NCBI GenBank assembly: GCA_022449455.1
Contig: JAKUPL010000008.1
Span: 116,981-180,980 of the forward strand
Source of the DNA: Alcanivorax sp.
GTDB taxonomy: Bacteria > Pseudomonadota > Gammaproteobacteria > Pseudomonadales > Alcanivoracaceae
DNA length: 64,000 nucleotides
Reading direction: 5' to 3'
Part shown: positions 52,631-62,635 of the stretch, one piece after another
How positions within the stretch are numbered: position 1 is the stretch's first letter
Layout: every line of letters starts with the position of its first letter
Notes under the pieces: model-generated
Databases searched by the model: none
Told to the model about the DNA's origin: nothing
Seen by the model: the letters and a program-made list of their open reading frames with translations, nothing else
Translations under genes and position numbers: made by a program

Positions 52631-53875
52631 ATGCGCGCCATGTTTCGACCCTTTGCCCTGTTCGTGGGCCTGCGCTATACCGGCGCCCGCGCCCGTAACA
52701 GTTTTATCTCCGTGATCACCCTGATCTCCGCGCTCGGGCTGATGCTCGGTGTCGCCGTGCTGATCACCGTTCTGTCGGTGATGAACGGCTTCGACCGGGA
52801 ATTGCAGACGCGCATCCTGGGGATGGTTACCCATTTGTCCATCCACGGCCGCGAGCCGGTGGAGGACTGGCAGGCCCTGGCCGATCAGGTGCGCGGCTAT
52901 CCCGGCGTGGAAGCGGCGGCGCCGTTCGTGCAGCTGGAAGGCATGCTCACCCACAAAGGCAACGTGGCCGGGGCCCTGATCAACGGGGTGGAACCGGAGG
53001 CGGAGCAGCGCGTCTCGATCGTCGGCGAGATGATGTGGGAGGGGGATTTCAACGCCCTCCGCGGCGGCGACTTCGGCGTGGTGCTGGGCTACGGTCTGGC
53101 GCGCAAACTGGATGCGGAGGTGGGTGACAAGATCACCCTGGTGCTGCCCGAGGCCAGTGTTTCCCCGGCCGGGGTGATGCCCCGCTTCAAACGCTTCCAG
53201 GTGGTCGGGGTGTTCCGCGCCCGCGCCGAGGTGGACGGCCTGTACGCTTACGTGTCCAGCGAGGACGCGGCGGTGCTGCACCGCCGGCCCGGCACCGTGC
53301 AGGGCATCCATCTGCGCCTCAGCGATCTGTTCGCGGCGCCGGAGGTGGGCTGGCAATTGCAGCAGGCCCTGGGCCGCGATTACTACACCACCGACTGGAC
53401 CCGTACCCACGGCAACCTGTTCCAGGCGATCCGCATGGAAAAGAGCATGATGACGCTGCTGCTCAGCTTTATCGTCGCGGTGGCCGCCTTCAATATTATT
53501 TCCAGCCAAGTGATGCTGGTCACCGAGAAGCGCGGCAACATCGCCGTGCTGCGTACCCTGGGCGCGTCGCCGGGCACCATCATGCGCATCTTCATGGTCC
53601 AGGGCGCGGTGATCGGGCTGGCCGGCACCTTCCTGGGCACCGTGCTCGGCGTGCTGCTGGCCAACAACGTCAGTGACCTGGCGGCCTGGATCGAGAAGAC
53701 CTTCAACACCCGGCTGTTCGACGCCTACTTCGTCAACTACCTGCCGTCGCAACTGGAATGGAGCGATGTGGGGGCGATCGTCGCCATCGCCATGGTGATC
53801 ACCTTCGCCGCCACCCTCTATCCGTCCTGGCGGGCCAGCCGCGTGCAACCGGCGGAGGCGCTGCGCTATGAATGA
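52631..53875 (+). CDS. lolC: Lipoprotein-releasing ABC transporter permease LolC/LolE
   Basis: A 414-residue inner-membrane permease that extracts lipoproteins for LolA. It has a first helix ([23 protein letters not shown]), a large periplasmic domain, then three helices in the FtsX-like C-terminus ending [14 protein letters not shown]. It overlaps lolD by 8 bp. Only one permease gene is here; lolE is not in the window, so either it lies elsewhere or this is a single LolF-type subunit. Confidence 0.88.
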   Translation: MRAMFRPFALFVGLRYTGARARNSFISVITLISALGLMLGVAVLITVLSVMNGFDRELQTRILGMVTHLSIHGREPVEDWQALADQVRGYPGVEAAAPFVQLEGMLTHKGNVAGALINGVEPEAEQRVSIVGEMMWEGDFNALRGGDFGVVLGYGLARKLDAEVGDKITLVLPEASVSPAGVMPRFKRFQVVGVFRARAEVDGLYAYVSSEDAAVLHRRPGTVQGIHLRLSDLFAAPEVGWQLQQALGRDYYTTDWTRTHGNLFQAIRMEKSMMTLLLSFIVAVAAFNIISSQVMLVTEKRGNIAVLRTLGASPGTIMRIFMVQGAVIGLAGTFLGTVLGVLLANNVSDLAAWIEKTFNTRLFDAYFVNYLPSQLEWSDVGAIVAIAMVITFAATLYPSWRASRVQPAEALRYE

Positions 53876-54560
53876 CATCGCCCGCGACGCGGTGCTGGCC
53901 GCCGAAGGCCTGTTCAAACGCTACCCGGAAGGGCGTGGCGAACTGGAAGTACTGAGCGGCGTGAACCTGACCGTGCGGCGCGGCGACACCGCCGCCATCG
54001 TCGGCGCCTCCGGCTCGGGCAAATCCACCCTGCTGAACCTGCTGGGCGGCCTGGATGCCCCCACCGAAGGGCGCGTGGCGATCGGCGGGCAACCGCTGGC
54101 GGGCCTCGGCGACCGGGCCCTGGGCACCATTCGCAACCGCTATCTGGGCTTTGTTTATCAGTTCCACCATCTGCTGCCGGAGTTCACCGCCCTGGAGAAC
54201 GTGGCCATGCCGCTGCTGATCCGCGGGCTGCGCCCGGCGGAGGCCCGCGAGCGCGCCGGCACCCTGCTGGAGCAGGTCGGGCTGGCCGCCCGGGAAACCC
54301 ACAAGCCCGCCATGCTCAGTGGCGGCGAGCGTCAGCGGGTGGCCATTGCCCGCGCCCTGGTCACCGACCCGGCCCTGGTGCTGGCGGATGAGCCCACCGG
54401 CAATCTGGACGAGCGCACCGCCGATCAGGTCCAGGAACTGATGCTCGACCTCAACCAGCGGCTCGGTACCGCCTTGCTGATCGTCACCCACGATCACCGC
54501 ATCGCCGGCCGCTGTCAGACCCGCCACGAGCTGCACGAAGGGCTGCTGCGCAGCCTGTAA
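53868..54560 (+). CDS. lolD: Lipoprotein-releasing ABC transporter ATPase LolD
   Basis: A 230-residue ATPase partner of LolC. Walker A is [20 protein letters not shown], the signature [18 protein letters not shown], and Walker [15 protein letters not shown]. The length is normal. After it come the 23-bp tandem repeats at 54588. Confidence 0.93.
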   Translation: MNDIARDAVLAAEGLFKRYPEGRGELEVLSGVNLTVRRGDTAAIVGASGSGKSTLLNLLGGLDAPTEGRVAIGGQPLAGLGDRALGTIRNRYLGFVYQFHHLLPEFTALENVAMPLLIRGLRPAEARERAGTLLEQVGLAARETHKPAMLSGGERQRVAIARALVTDPALVLADEPTGNLDERTADQVQELMLDLNQRLGTALLIVTHDHRIAGRCQTRHELHEGLLRSL

Positions 54561-54587
54561 GCCTGAACCTACACGCTTTTCATCGAT

Positions 54588-54649
54588 CGCTGACGGCTCC
54601 TTACCCGCTTCGCTGACGGCTCCTTACCCACTTCGCTGACGGCGTCGCC
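54588..54649. repeat. 23-bp tandem repeats after lolD
   Basis: Two nearly identical units, CGCTGACGGCTCCTTACCC plus GCTT (54588-54610) or ACTT (54611-54633), are followed by a partial third copy CGCTGACGGC from 54634. The array lies in the intergenic space between lolD and the convergent DUF2062 gene. No gene is coded in it. Confidence 0.85.
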
Positions 54650-54681
54650 ACCCGGCCATCGTTAGACTGGTCGGGGTCGGG

Positions 54682-55203
54682 TCAGGAGCGGTGATCGGCC
54701 TCGTCGCGGCGGCGGCGGGCGCGCAGGTTCCAGCTGCGCACCACCGCCAGCCGCCAGGACAGCTTCACCGCCAGATAGGCGGCCAGGCCGGCCAGGGAAG
54801 CGCACAGCAACGAGCCCACCCACAGCGGCACCAATTGCTCCACGAACCAGGCCACGTCGATGCCGTGGGGCGGGCTGGGTTCCATGCCCAGCAGCCAGGC
54901 ACCGATCCGGTAGGTGAAATAGAAGATCGGCACATAGGTGACCGGATTGGAAATCCACACCAGCACCACGGACAGCGGCAGGTTGCAGTGGAAACGCACC
55001 GCCAGCAGGGCGGCCAGGCCCATCTGCAGGGGGATCGGCAACAGCCCGGTAAAGATACCGATAAAGGCGGCGCCGGCCAGGGAATGGCGGTTGATGTGCC
55101 AGAGGTTGGGGTCCGACAACACCTCGCCCAGAAAGCTCAGGGACTTGTGACCCTTGAGGCGCTCGGGGGAGGGCAAATATTTTCGGAATAACCGTTTCGG
55201 CAT
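54682..55203 (-). CDS. DUF2062 family membrane protein
   Basis: A 173-residue protein with the DUF2062 domain: HSLAGAAFIGIFTGLLPIPL and WISNPVTYVPIFYFTY, with three or four hydrophobic segments and a basic C-terminus. The role is unknown. ATG 55203 gives the family-typical start MPKRLFRKYLPS. It is divergent from comEC with 124 bp between. Confidence 0.85.
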   Translation of the reverse strand: MPKRLFRKYLPSPERLKGHKSLSFLGEVLSDPNLWHINRHSLAGAAFIGIFTGLLPIPLQMGLAALLAVRFHCNLPLSVVLVWISNPVTYVPIFYFTYRIGAWLLGMEPSPPHGIDVAWFVEQLVPLWVGSLLCASLAGLAAYLAVKLSWRLAVVRSWNLRARRRRDEADHRS

Positions 55204-55327
55204 GGGCGACTGCTTTCCCGGCGTCGGGGGATCCGTACGAGGGTTCCGGTTGCGGGCGCTATTATGCCGATCCTGAGCGGCGGCGCCTACACCTTGAAGG
55301 GATAGGGTGCCTTGAGGGAGCGCAAGG

Positions 55328-57559
55328 ATGCGATACCTGTTGCCCGCCGTGGCCCTGGTGGCGGCGGTCTGGAGCGGCGCGGGCTGGCCGGTGTGGCTGC
55401 CGCTGCTGCTGATGCCCTGGCACGCTGGCGCCCGCCGGTTGGCGCTGGCCGCCGCCCTGGCCGGCGGCCTGGGGCTGCTGGCACTGGAGCAGGGCCTGGC
55501 GGCACGGCTGCCGGCCTCGCTCAACGGCGAAACGCTGGTGGTGCAGGCGCGGGTGGTGGACCTGGTGGAGCGCCAGCGCCGGGTTCGCTACCACCAGCCG
55601 GTGGATTGGCAGCGCCTGACCCTGGAAGTGCGGCTGTTGGACGGGCGAGGGCGCTGGCCGGGCCGCCACCGGGTGCGGGTCAGCGCCTGGGGGCCGCTGC
55701 CGGCCCTGGGCGCCGGCGATCGTTTCAAGGGCCGGGTGCGGCTCTATTTTCCCCATGGCTGGCACAACCAGACCGGGCCGGACAGCGCCCGCCGGGATCT
55801 CTCCGAACGCATCGACGCGGCGGGCGTGCTGGCGGCGGTGGACGGGCCGGTGCACGCCGAGGGCGGGCCGCACGCCTTCCGTGAGCGGCTGGCGGACCGA
55901 TTGCGGGCGCGGTTGGCGGTGAGTCCGCTGGGCGCGGCGGTGGTGCCGGCGCTGGTCACCGGCGACCGTCGCGGCCTGGAACGGCCGTTGAAGGACCTGT
56001 TCCGGACTACCGGCACTGCCCACTTGCTGGCCATTTCCGGCCTGCACCTGACCCTGGTCACCGGCCTGTTGTGGTGGCTGGGGCGGGGGGTGCTGGCGCC
56101 GCTGCTGCAGTGGCTGTGGCCGGCCAGCCGGCGGCTGACGCTGGCCCAGCTGGCCTGGGCGCCGGCGCTCACCGGCGCGTTCGGTTACGCGGCGCTGGCG
56201 GGGTTCAGCCTGCCCACCCGGCGCGCCCTGATCATGGTGGCGGTGCTGGCCCTGTGCCGGCTGCGCCGCCGCTGGCCGGCGCCCGGCGAGGGGCTGGCCC
56301 TGGCGCTGCTGGCGGTGCTGCTGGTGGACCCGCTGGCGGCACTGTCCACCGGCCTGTGGCTGTCGTTCGGGGCGGTGGCGGCGATCCTGGGGTTGCTGGA
56401 GGGCGGCGGCCGGTTGCCGGTGATGGTGGCGCTGCCGTTGCCCATGGCGGTGGCCGGCGCCGCCCTGTTCGGCGACTGGGCGTGGTGGAGCCCGCTGGCC
56501 AACCTGCTGCTGGTGCCCCTGTTCAGCGCGCTGGTGGTGCCGGCGGCGTTGCTGGGGGCGCTATTGGACTGGACGCCGGCCCTGGACGCCGCCGCCACCG
56601 GGGTGGAACTGGCGGTGGCGCTGATGGAGGTCATGGCCGGCTGGCCGGCGCCGCGCCTGCCGATGGCCTCGGGGCTGGCGGCCCTGGCGCTGGGCGGCGC
56701 GCTGATGCTGTGGTTGTCACCGGCCTGGCCCTGGCCGCGCCGCCTGTTGCCGCTTTGTCTGTTGCCCTGGTGGTGGCCGGCGGCCACCGCCCCGGGGCCC
56801 GGCCAGGTGGATCTGATCGTGTTCGAAGTGGGGCAGGGCCAGGCCCTGGCGCTGCGCACCGCCAATCATCTGGTGCTCTACGACCTGGGACCCGGTTGGC
56901 AAGGCGGCTCCGCCGCCGGGTCGGTGGTGGTGCCCTGGCTGGGTCGTCATCGGCTGACCCCGGACTTGACCCTGGTCAGCCACGGTGACGGCGACCATGC
57001 CGGCGGCCTGGCGGACCTGCCCGACCCCGGCCGCCTGCTGAGTGGCGAGCCGCACCGGGTGCCCGGCGCCGAACGGTGCCGGGCCGGCCAGCACTGGCAC
57101 TTCGACGGTGTCGACTTCCGGGTGCTGTGGCCGGATCGGCGGCCCTGGACCGGTAACGATGCCAGCTGCGTGCTGCGGGTGGACGCCGGCGGCGCCAGCG
57201 TGCTGCTTACCGGCGACATCACCACGGCGGTGGAATACCGGCTGCTGGGCGCGGTGGCGCCGGTGACGGTGCTGCAGCTCGGCCACCACGGCAGCGCCTC
57301 GTCCAGCGCCGACGCCTGGGTGCGGGCCCTGCAACCGCGTTGGGCGCTGGCCTCGGTGGGCTACGCCAACCGCTTCGGGCACCCGGACGCGGCGCTGGTG
57401 CGGCGCCTGGAAGCGGCCGGGGTCACGGTTCTGCGCACCGACCGGGCCGGTATGATTGTGTTTCGCCTGGGGGGCCCGGATAATGCCGCGCTTATAACAA
57501 AGTGGCGCCAGGACCATGAGCGTCCCTGGCACCGGCCCGCGCGCGGGCAGGTTTGGTGA
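55328..57559 (+). CDS. comEC: ComEC/Rec2 DNA-uptake channel protein
   Basis: A 743-residue protein that brings single-stranded DNA across the inner membrane during transformation. An N-terminal segment and OB-like region precede the competence domain (LLAISGLHLTLVTGLLWWLG) of many helices. The C-terminal MBL nuclease-like domain has VSHGDGDHAGG near 550 and LLTGDITTAVEY. All domains are intact, suggesting possible competence. It overlaps nothing upstream and precedes exbB by 22 bp. Confidence 0.9.
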   Translation: MRYLLPAVALVAAVWSGAGWPVWLPLLLMPWHAGARRLALAAALAGGLGLLALEQGLAARLPASLNGETLVVQARVVDLVERQRRVRYHQPVDWQRLTLEVRLLDGRGRWPGRHRVRVSAWGPLPALGAGDRFKGRVRLYFPHGWHNQTGPDSARRDLSERIDAAGVLAAVDGPVHAEGGPHAFRERLADRLRARLAVSPLGAAVVPALVTGDRRGLERPLKDLFRTTGTAHLLAISGLHLTLVTGLLWWLGRGVLAPLLQWLWPASRRLTLAQLAWAPALTGAFGYAALAGFSLPTRRALIMVAVLALCRLRRRWPAPGEGLALALLAVLLVDPLAALSTGLWLSFGAVAAILGLLEGGGRLPVMVALPLPMAVAGAALFGDWAWWSPLANLLLVPLFSALVVPAALLGALLDWTPALDAAATGVELAVALMEVMAGWPAPRLPMASGLAALALGGALMLWLSPAWPWPRRLLPLCLLPWWWPAATAPGPGQVDLIVFEVGQGQALALRTANHLVLYDLGPGWQGGSAAGSVVVPWLGRHRLTPDLTLVSHGDGDHAGGLADLPDPGRLLSGEPHRVPGAERCRAGQHWHFDGVDFRVLWPDRRPWTGNDASCVLRVDAGGASVLLTGDITTAVEYRLLGAVAPVTVLQLGHHGSASSSADAWVRALQPRWALASVGYANRFGHPDAALVRRLEAAGVTVLRTDRAGMIVFRLGGPDNAALITKWRQDHERPWHRPARGQVW

Positions 57560-57581
57560 ACGTCGCAAAGGGGATCTTTAC

Positions 57582-58217
57582 GTGCAGGATCTAGTGCAGT
57601 CCGGGGGCTGGATGATGCTCCCGATCCTGATCGGTTCGGTGGTGGCCCTGGCCATCGTGGTGGAACGGTTCTGGACCCTGCGTCCAAGCAAGCTGGCGCC
57701 GCCGGAAACCCTGGCCCAGGTGCGGGTCTGGCTGCAGAAGGGCCAGCTCAACGCCCAGCGGCTGGCCGCCCTGCGTGAACAGTCGCCGCTGGGGCGCATT
57801 CTCGCCACCGGCCTGACCAACGCCCGCCACGGCCGTGAGATCATGAAGGAAAGCATCCAGGAAGAGGCCGCCGGCGTGGTCCATGACCTGGAGAAATACC
57901 TTTCCACCCTCGGCTCCATCGCCGCCATCGCGCCGCTGCTGGGTCTGCTGGGCACGGTGATCGGCATGATCGACGTGTTCGCCGCCATCATGATTCACGG
58001 CACCGGCGACGCCGCTCAGCTGGCCGGTGGTATTTCCCAGGCGCTGCTGACCACCGCCGCCGGTCTGGTGGTGGCGATTCCGGCGATTTTCTTCCACCGC
58101 TTCTTTCTGCGCCGGGTGGAGGAAATCACCGTGCGCATGGAGCAGAGCGCGGTGCATCTGGTGGATCTGGTGCACGGCGACCGGGAAGCGACCCCGGCGG
58201 CCGGAGCGGCGTCGTGA
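57582..58217 (+). CDS. exbB: MotA/TolQ/ExbB proton channel protein
   Basis: A 211-residue inner-membrane protein with three helices that forms the proton channel with ExbD. GWMMLPILIGSVVALAIVVE is the first helix; LGLLGTVIGMIDVFAAI and LTTAAGLVVAIPAIFFHRFF are the conserved pair. GTG 57582 with AAAGGGGAT upstream is chosen rather than 57516, which lies inside comEC. The stop overlaps exbD as GTGA. Confidence 0.9.
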   Translation: MQDLVQSGGWMMLPILIGSVVALAIVVERFWTLRPSKLAPPETLAQVRVWLQKGQLNAQRLAALREQSPLGRILATGLTNARHGREIMKESIQEEAAGVVHDLEKYLSTLGSIAAIAPLLGLLGTVIGMIDVFAAIMIHGTGDAAQLAGGISQALLTTAAGLVVAIPAIFFHRFFLRRVEEITVRMEQSAVHLVDLVHGDREATPAAGAAS

Positions 58218-58639
58218 AATTCCCCCGGCCCCGTCAGGAGCAAGCGGAGGTCAACCTGACGCCGCTGATCGACGTGGTGTTCCTGCTGTTGATTTTCTTC
58301 ATGGTGTCCACCACCTTCACCCGCGAGACCCAGCTGGCGCTGACGTTGCCGGAGGCACAGGGCACGCCCCCCGAGGCGCGGCCGGACGCGGTGCAGGTGC
58401 TGGTGTCGCCGATGGGCGACTATCTGATCAACGGTGAAAAACTCGCCGACAACAGCGAAGCGGGCCTGCGCTCGGCGCTGCTGCGGCTGGGCCAGGACAA
58501 GACCACCCGGCCGATGATCATCACCGCCGACGCCAACGCCAGCTATCAGGCGGTGGTGCGGGTCATGGACGTGGCCGGGCAGCTCGGCTTTGATAAGCTG
58601 TCGCTCACCACTCGCGAAGCCGACGATGAGGCGCAATGA
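58214..58639 (+). CDS. exbD: ExbD/TolR energy transducer
   Basis: A 141-residue protein with one N-terminal helix (VNLTPLIDVVFLLLIFFMVS) containing the proton-carrying aspartate D-V-V-F, and a periplasmic domain. With ExbB it energises TonB-like systems or an envelope process. A GTG start overlaps exbB; the stop overlaps msbA as ATGA. Confidence 0.92.
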   Translation: MKFPRPRQEQAEVNLTPLIDVVFLLLIFFMVSTTFTRETQLALTLPEAQGTPPEARPDAVQVLVSPMGDYLINGEKLADNSEAGLRSALLRLGQDKTTRPMIITADANASYQAVVRVMDVAGQLGFDKLSLTTREADDEAQ

Positions 58640-60387
58640 GCCAATCTCTCCCGGATGATGCCTGGCAGACCTACAAACGACTGCTGAACTACGTCAAACC
58701 CCACTGGCTGATCCTGTTCGCCAGTTTCATCGGTTACGCGATCTACGCCGCCACCCAGGCGGGCGCCGCCCAGTTGGCCGGCTATCTGGGCGAGACCGTG
58801 GTCAACCCGGAGCCGCGCCGGGTGCTGATCGTTTCCATCGCGCCGTTCTTTATCGCCCTGGCCCAGGGCATCGGCCAGTTCATGGGCAGCTACTCGATGA
58901 CCTGGGTGGCCCAGGAAATCGTCTACCGGCTGCGCAACGACGTGTTCGGCCATGTGCTGCGGTTGCCGCAATCGGAGTACAACAACAATGCTTCCGGGCG
59001 CATCATGTCGAAGATCATCTTCGACGCCCAGCAGGTCACCAGCGCCGGCACCGATGCCATTATCGTGCTGCTGCGCGAGGGGCTGACGGTGATCGGGTTG
59101 ATCGCTTTCCTGCTCTACCAGAACTGGAAGCTGACGCTGATCCTGCTGATCATGGCGCCGCTGGTGGGCACCGTGGTGAGACTGACCAGCAAACGCTTTC
59201 GTCACATCAGTCGGCGCATCCAATCGTCCATGGGCAACATCACCCAGTTCCTGGGCGAGGCCATCGAAGGCAACCAGGCGGTGAAGATCTTCGGCGGTCA
59301 GAAGCTGGAGGCGGACCGCTTCCACGCGGTGAGCCGGCGTTTCTCGCGGCAGAACACCAAGCTCAACGCCAGCAAGATCGCTTCCACGGTGATCGTGCAG
59401 CTGTTCGTGGCGGTGGCCATCGGTCTGGTCACCTATCTGTACATCACGCTGATGGGCGAGGCGCTGACGGTGGGCGGGTTCCTGTCCTACATCGCCGCCG
59501 CCGGCATGGTGCAGAAGCCGCTCAAGCAGCTCACCGACGTGAACGTGAAAATCCAGCGCGGCGTGACCGGGGCCTCGTCCCTGTTCGAACTGATGGACCG
59601 GCCGCCGGAGCCGGATGTGGGTGGCCGTGATCTGCCGCGCACCAACGGTGATATCGATTTCCGCGACGTGACTTTCGGCTACGACCCGGCCCATCCGGTG
59701 CTCAACAACCTGTCGTTCTCGGTGAAGAGCGGCGAGACCATCGCCCTGGTGGGGCGTTCCGGGGCCGGCAAGAGCACCATCTCGGCGATGCTGCCCCGGT
59801 TCTTCGATCCGGATTCCGGTCAGGTGCTGCTCGACGGCGTGCCCTTGCCCGACTACCAGCTGGCGGCCCTGCGCCGGCAGATCGCCATGGTCAGTCAGAA
59901 GGTGGTGCTGTTCAACGACACGGTGCGCAACAACATCGCCTACGGCGAGATGCGCGACGCCGACGACGCCGCCATCGAGGAGGCGGCGCGCAACGCCTAC
60001 GCCTGGGACTTCATTCAGAGTCTGGAACACGGCCTGGACACCGAGGTAGGCCAGGACGGCGCCCAGCTCTCCGGCGGCCAACGGCAGCGTCTGGCGATCG
60101 CCCGGGCGCTGCTCAAGGACGCGCCGATCCTGATTCTCGACGAGGCCACCAGTGCCCTGGACACCGAGTCCGAGCACCATATCCAGCAGGCCCTGGAGCG
60201 GCTGATGGCCGGGCGCACCACGCTGGTGATCGCGCACCGCCTGTCCACCATCGAGAAGGCCGACCGCATTCTGGTGCTGGACCAGGGCCGCCTGATCGAG
60301 CAGGGCAGCCATCAGGAGCTGCTGGAGCGCAACGGCCTCTATACCCAACTGTACAAGATGGATTTCGCCGACAACGACCATGGCTGA
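58636..60387 (+). CDS. msbA: Lipid A export ABC transporter MsbA
   Basis: A 583-residue half-transporter that flips lipid A-core across the inner membrane. The six-helix region (residues about 1-320) precedes the ATPase with Walker A LVGRSGAGKSTISAMLPRFF, signature LSGGQRQRLAIARALL and Walker B ILILDEATSALD. It is inserted between exbD and lpxK with overlaps on both sides, so lipid A kinase and flippase are co-expressed. Confidence 0.93.
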   Translation: MSQSLPDDAWQTYKRLLNYVKPHWLILFASFIGYAIYAATQAGAAQLAGYLGETVVNPEPRRVLIVSIAPFFIALAQGIGQFMGSYSMTWVAQEIVYRLRNDVFGHVLRLPQSEYNNNASGRIMSKIIFDAQQVTSAGTDAIIVLLREGLTVIGLIAFLLYQNWKLTLILLIMAPLVGTVVRLTSKRFRHISRRIQSSMGNITQFLGEAIEGNQAVKIFGGQKLEADRFHAVSRRFSRQNTKLNASKIASTVIVQLFVAVAIGLVTYLYITLMGEALTVGGFLSYIAAAGMVQKPLKQLTDVNVKIQRGVTGASSLFELMDRPPEPDVGGRDLPRTNGDIDFRDVTFGYDPAHPVLNNLSFSVKSGETIALVGRSGAGKSTISAMLPRFFDPDSGQVLLDGVPLPDYQLAALRRQIAMVSQKVVLFNDTVRNNIAYGEMRDADDAAIEEAARNAYAWDFIQSLEHGLDTEVGQDGAQLSGGQRQRLAIARALLKDAPILILDEATSALDTESEHHIQQALERLMAGRTTLVIAHRLSTIEKADRILVLDQGRLIEQGSHQELLERNGLYTQLYKMDFADNDHG

Positions 60388-61363
60388 TTGGGCGCGCCGC
60401 ATCGAGCAGGGCTGGTACCGGGGCAGTCCCTGGCTGACCCCGCTGCGCCCCCTGGGCTGGCTGGTGGGGCGGGTGGCGCGCCGCCGGCTGGCGCGCTTCC
60501 GCGAGCAGGCGCCGGTGCCGCCGGTGCCGGTGCTGGTGGTGGGCAACGTGACCGTGGGCGGCACCGGCAAGACACCGCTGGTGATCTCCCTGGCCCGTCG
60601 CGCCACCGAGCGGGGCCTGAAGGTGGTGGTGATCTCCCGGGGCTACGGCGCCGACGCGGGTGACTATCCTCTCAGCGTGAGTGCCGACGACGACCCGGCC
60701 CGGGTCGGCGACGAACCCCTGCTGATCGCCCGCCGCGCCGCCGTGCCGGTGGTGCTCGACCCGAGACGCGACCGGGCCCTGCAACGGGCGGTGGGTGAGC
60801 ACGGCGCCGACCTGGTGATCAGCGACGACGGCCTGCAGCACTATGCGCTGCCGCGCTCCGCCGAGGTGGTGGTGATCGACGCCGACCGGGGCCTGGGCAA
60901 CGGCCGCTGCCTGCCCGCCGGGCCGCTGCGCGAACCGGCCTCGCGGCTGCGGGCGGTGGACCTCCTGATCGCCAACGGCGGCTCCTGGCCGGGCGCCACC
61001 ACCATGACCCTGGAGCCGGCGCCGCCGATCCGATTGAGCGACGGCGAAAGCCTGCCGGCGGACGCCTTCGCGATCCGTTTCCCGCGCGTGCACGGCGTCG
61101 CCGGCATCGGCCACCCGCAACGCTTCTTCCGCACCCTGGAGGCGCTGGGGCTGGCGGTGATCCCCCATGCGTTCGCCGATCACCACGCGTTCCGCCCGCA
61201 AGACCTGGCGTTCGGCGACGACCTGCCGGTGATCATGACCGAAAAAGACGCGGTAAAATGCCGGGGTTTCGACGACCCGCGCCTGTGGACCCTGCCGGTG
61301 CAAGCGTCGCTGCCGCCGGGCACCCTGGACGCGATACTCGACCGGACCCTGGCCGGTCCCTGA
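60380..61363 (+). CDS. lpxK: Tetraacyldisaccharide 4'-kinase
   Basis: A 327-residue lipid A kinase. P-loop [20 protein letters not shown] is near residue 55, and the [20 protein letters not shown] segment is conserved. It phosphorylates the 4' position of the lipid A disaccharide at the inner membrane. It overlaps msbA by 8 bp. Confidence 0.95.
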   Translation: MADWARRIEQGWYRGSPWLTPLRPLGWLVGRVARRRLARFREQAPVPPVPVLVVGNVTVGGTGKTPLVISLARRATERGLKVVVISRGYGADAGDYPLSVSADDDPARVGDEPLLIARRAAVPVVLDPRRDRALQRAVGEHGADLVISDDGLQHYALPRSAEVVVIDADRGLGNGRCLPAGPLREPASRLRAVDLLIANGGSWPGATTMTLEPAPPIRLSDGESLPADAFAIRFPRVHGVAGIGHPQRFFRTLEALGLAVIPHAFADHHAFRPQDLAFGDDLPVIMTEKDAVKCRGFDDPRLWTLPVQASLPPGTLDAILDRTLAGP

Positions 61364-61376
61364 TGGAGCAGCAAGC

Positions 61377-62156
61377 ATGAGTTTCCTTGTCATCGTACCG
61401 GCCCGTTATGCCTCGTCGCGGTTGCCCGGCAAACCGCTGGCGGATCTGGCCGGCAAGCCCATGGTCACCCGGGTGGTGGAGCGCTGCGCGCAAAGCGGGG
61501 CCCGCGAGGCGCTGGTGGCCACCGACGATGAGCGGGTGCGCGACGCGGTGGGCGAGGCGGCAAGGGTGGTGATGACCCGCGCCGATCATCCGTCCGGCAC
61601 CGACCGGCTGCAGGAGGTGGCGAATCAGCTGGGCCTGGCCGACGACGACATCGTGGTCAACGTGCAGGGCGACGAGCCGCTGATCCCGCCGGCGGTGATC
61701 GATCAGGTGGCGGAGAACCTGGCGCTGCATCCGGACTGTCAGATGGCCACCCTGTGCGAGCCCATCGAGAACGGCGAGGACCTGTTCAACCCCAATGTGT
61801 GCAAGGTGGTGTTCGATGTGAACGGTCGCGCGTTGTACTTCTCCCGGGCGCCGATCCCCTGGCACCGGGACGGCTTCGCCGGCGGTGTGAACGGCGGCGG
61901 GGACCTGGATCTGAGCGGCGGCCGCTGGTGGCGGCACATCGGCATCTACGCCTACCGGGTGGGCTTTTTGCACCGTTTCGTGAGCTGGCCGCCGGCGCCC
62001 CTGGAGCAATTGGAATCCCTGGAACAATTGCGCGCCCTGGCCAACGGCGCGCCGGTGCACGTGGCACCGGCCCGCGAACCGGTGCCCGGCGGCGTCGACA
62101 CCGAGGCCGATCTGGCGCGCATGCGCCGCTATCTGTCGGAGGCTGACCGCTCATGA
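61377..62156 (+). CDS. kdsB: CMP-KDO synthetase
   Basis: A 259-residue cytidylyltransferase activating KDO for LPS core synthesis. Motifs: [33 protein letters not shown] and [12 protein letters not shown]. It starts 13 bp after lpxK; the small Trm112/DUF343 gene often placed between the two is missing here. The stop shares ATGA with the next gene. Confidence 0.95.
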   Translation: MSFLVIVPARYASSRLPGKPLADLAGKPMVTRVVERCAQSGAREALVATDDERVRDAVGEAARVVMTRADHPSGTDRLQEVANQLGLADDDIVVNVQGDEPLIPPAVIDQVAENLALHPDCQMATLCEPIENGEDLFNPNVCKVVFDVNGRALYFSRAPIPWHRDGFAGGVNGGGDLDLSGGRWWRHIGIYAYRVGFLHRFVSWPPAPLEQLESLEQLRALANGAPVHVAPAREPVPGGVDTEADLARMRRYLSEADRS

Positions 62157-62635
62157 GTACCCCTTCCGTTTCCGTTCTGTTCGTGTGCCTCGGCAATATC
62201 TGCCGGTCGCCCACCGCCGAGGCGGTGTTCCGCCGGCGGGTCACCGACGCCGGCCTGGAGGAGCGCATCCACATCGACAGCGCTGGCACCGGCGACTGGC
62301 ACATCGGCAAGGCGCCGGACCGGCGTGCCAGCGCCGCCGCCGCCCGGCGCGGCTATGAGCTGGACCGGCTGCGCGCCCGCCAGGTCAGCGCGGAGGACTT
62401 CCACCGCTTCGACCTGATCCTGGCCATGGACGACAACAACCTGGCCGACCTGCAAGCACTGCGTCCGGCGGACGACGACGCCCTGCTGGCGCGTTTTCTG
62501 GACGTGCTCGGCGAGGACGGTCCCCATGAGGTGCCGGACCCGTACTACGGCGGTGACGACGGCTTCGACCACGTGCTGAACCTGGTGGAGAAGGCCAGCG
62601 ACCTGTGGCTGGAGCGCCTGCGGGAGCGGCTGTGA
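62153..62635 (+). CDS. Low-molecular-weight protein tyrosine phosphatase
   Basis: A 160-residue phosphatase with the P-loop [16 protein letters not shown] (C-X5-R-S) at the N-terminus and the general-acid [10 protein letters not shown] near residue 128. It dephosphorylates tyrosine kinases of the BY type or free small molecules; the substrate is unknown. The stop overlaps murB as GTGA. Confidence 0.92.
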   Translation: MSTPSVSVLFVCLGNICRSPTAEAVFRRRVTDAGLEERIHIDSAGTGDWHIGKAPDRRASAAAARRGYELDRLRARQVSAEDFHRFDLILAMDDNNLADLQALRPADDDALLARFLDVLGEDGPHEVPDPYYGGDDGFDHVLNLVEKASDLWLERLRERL

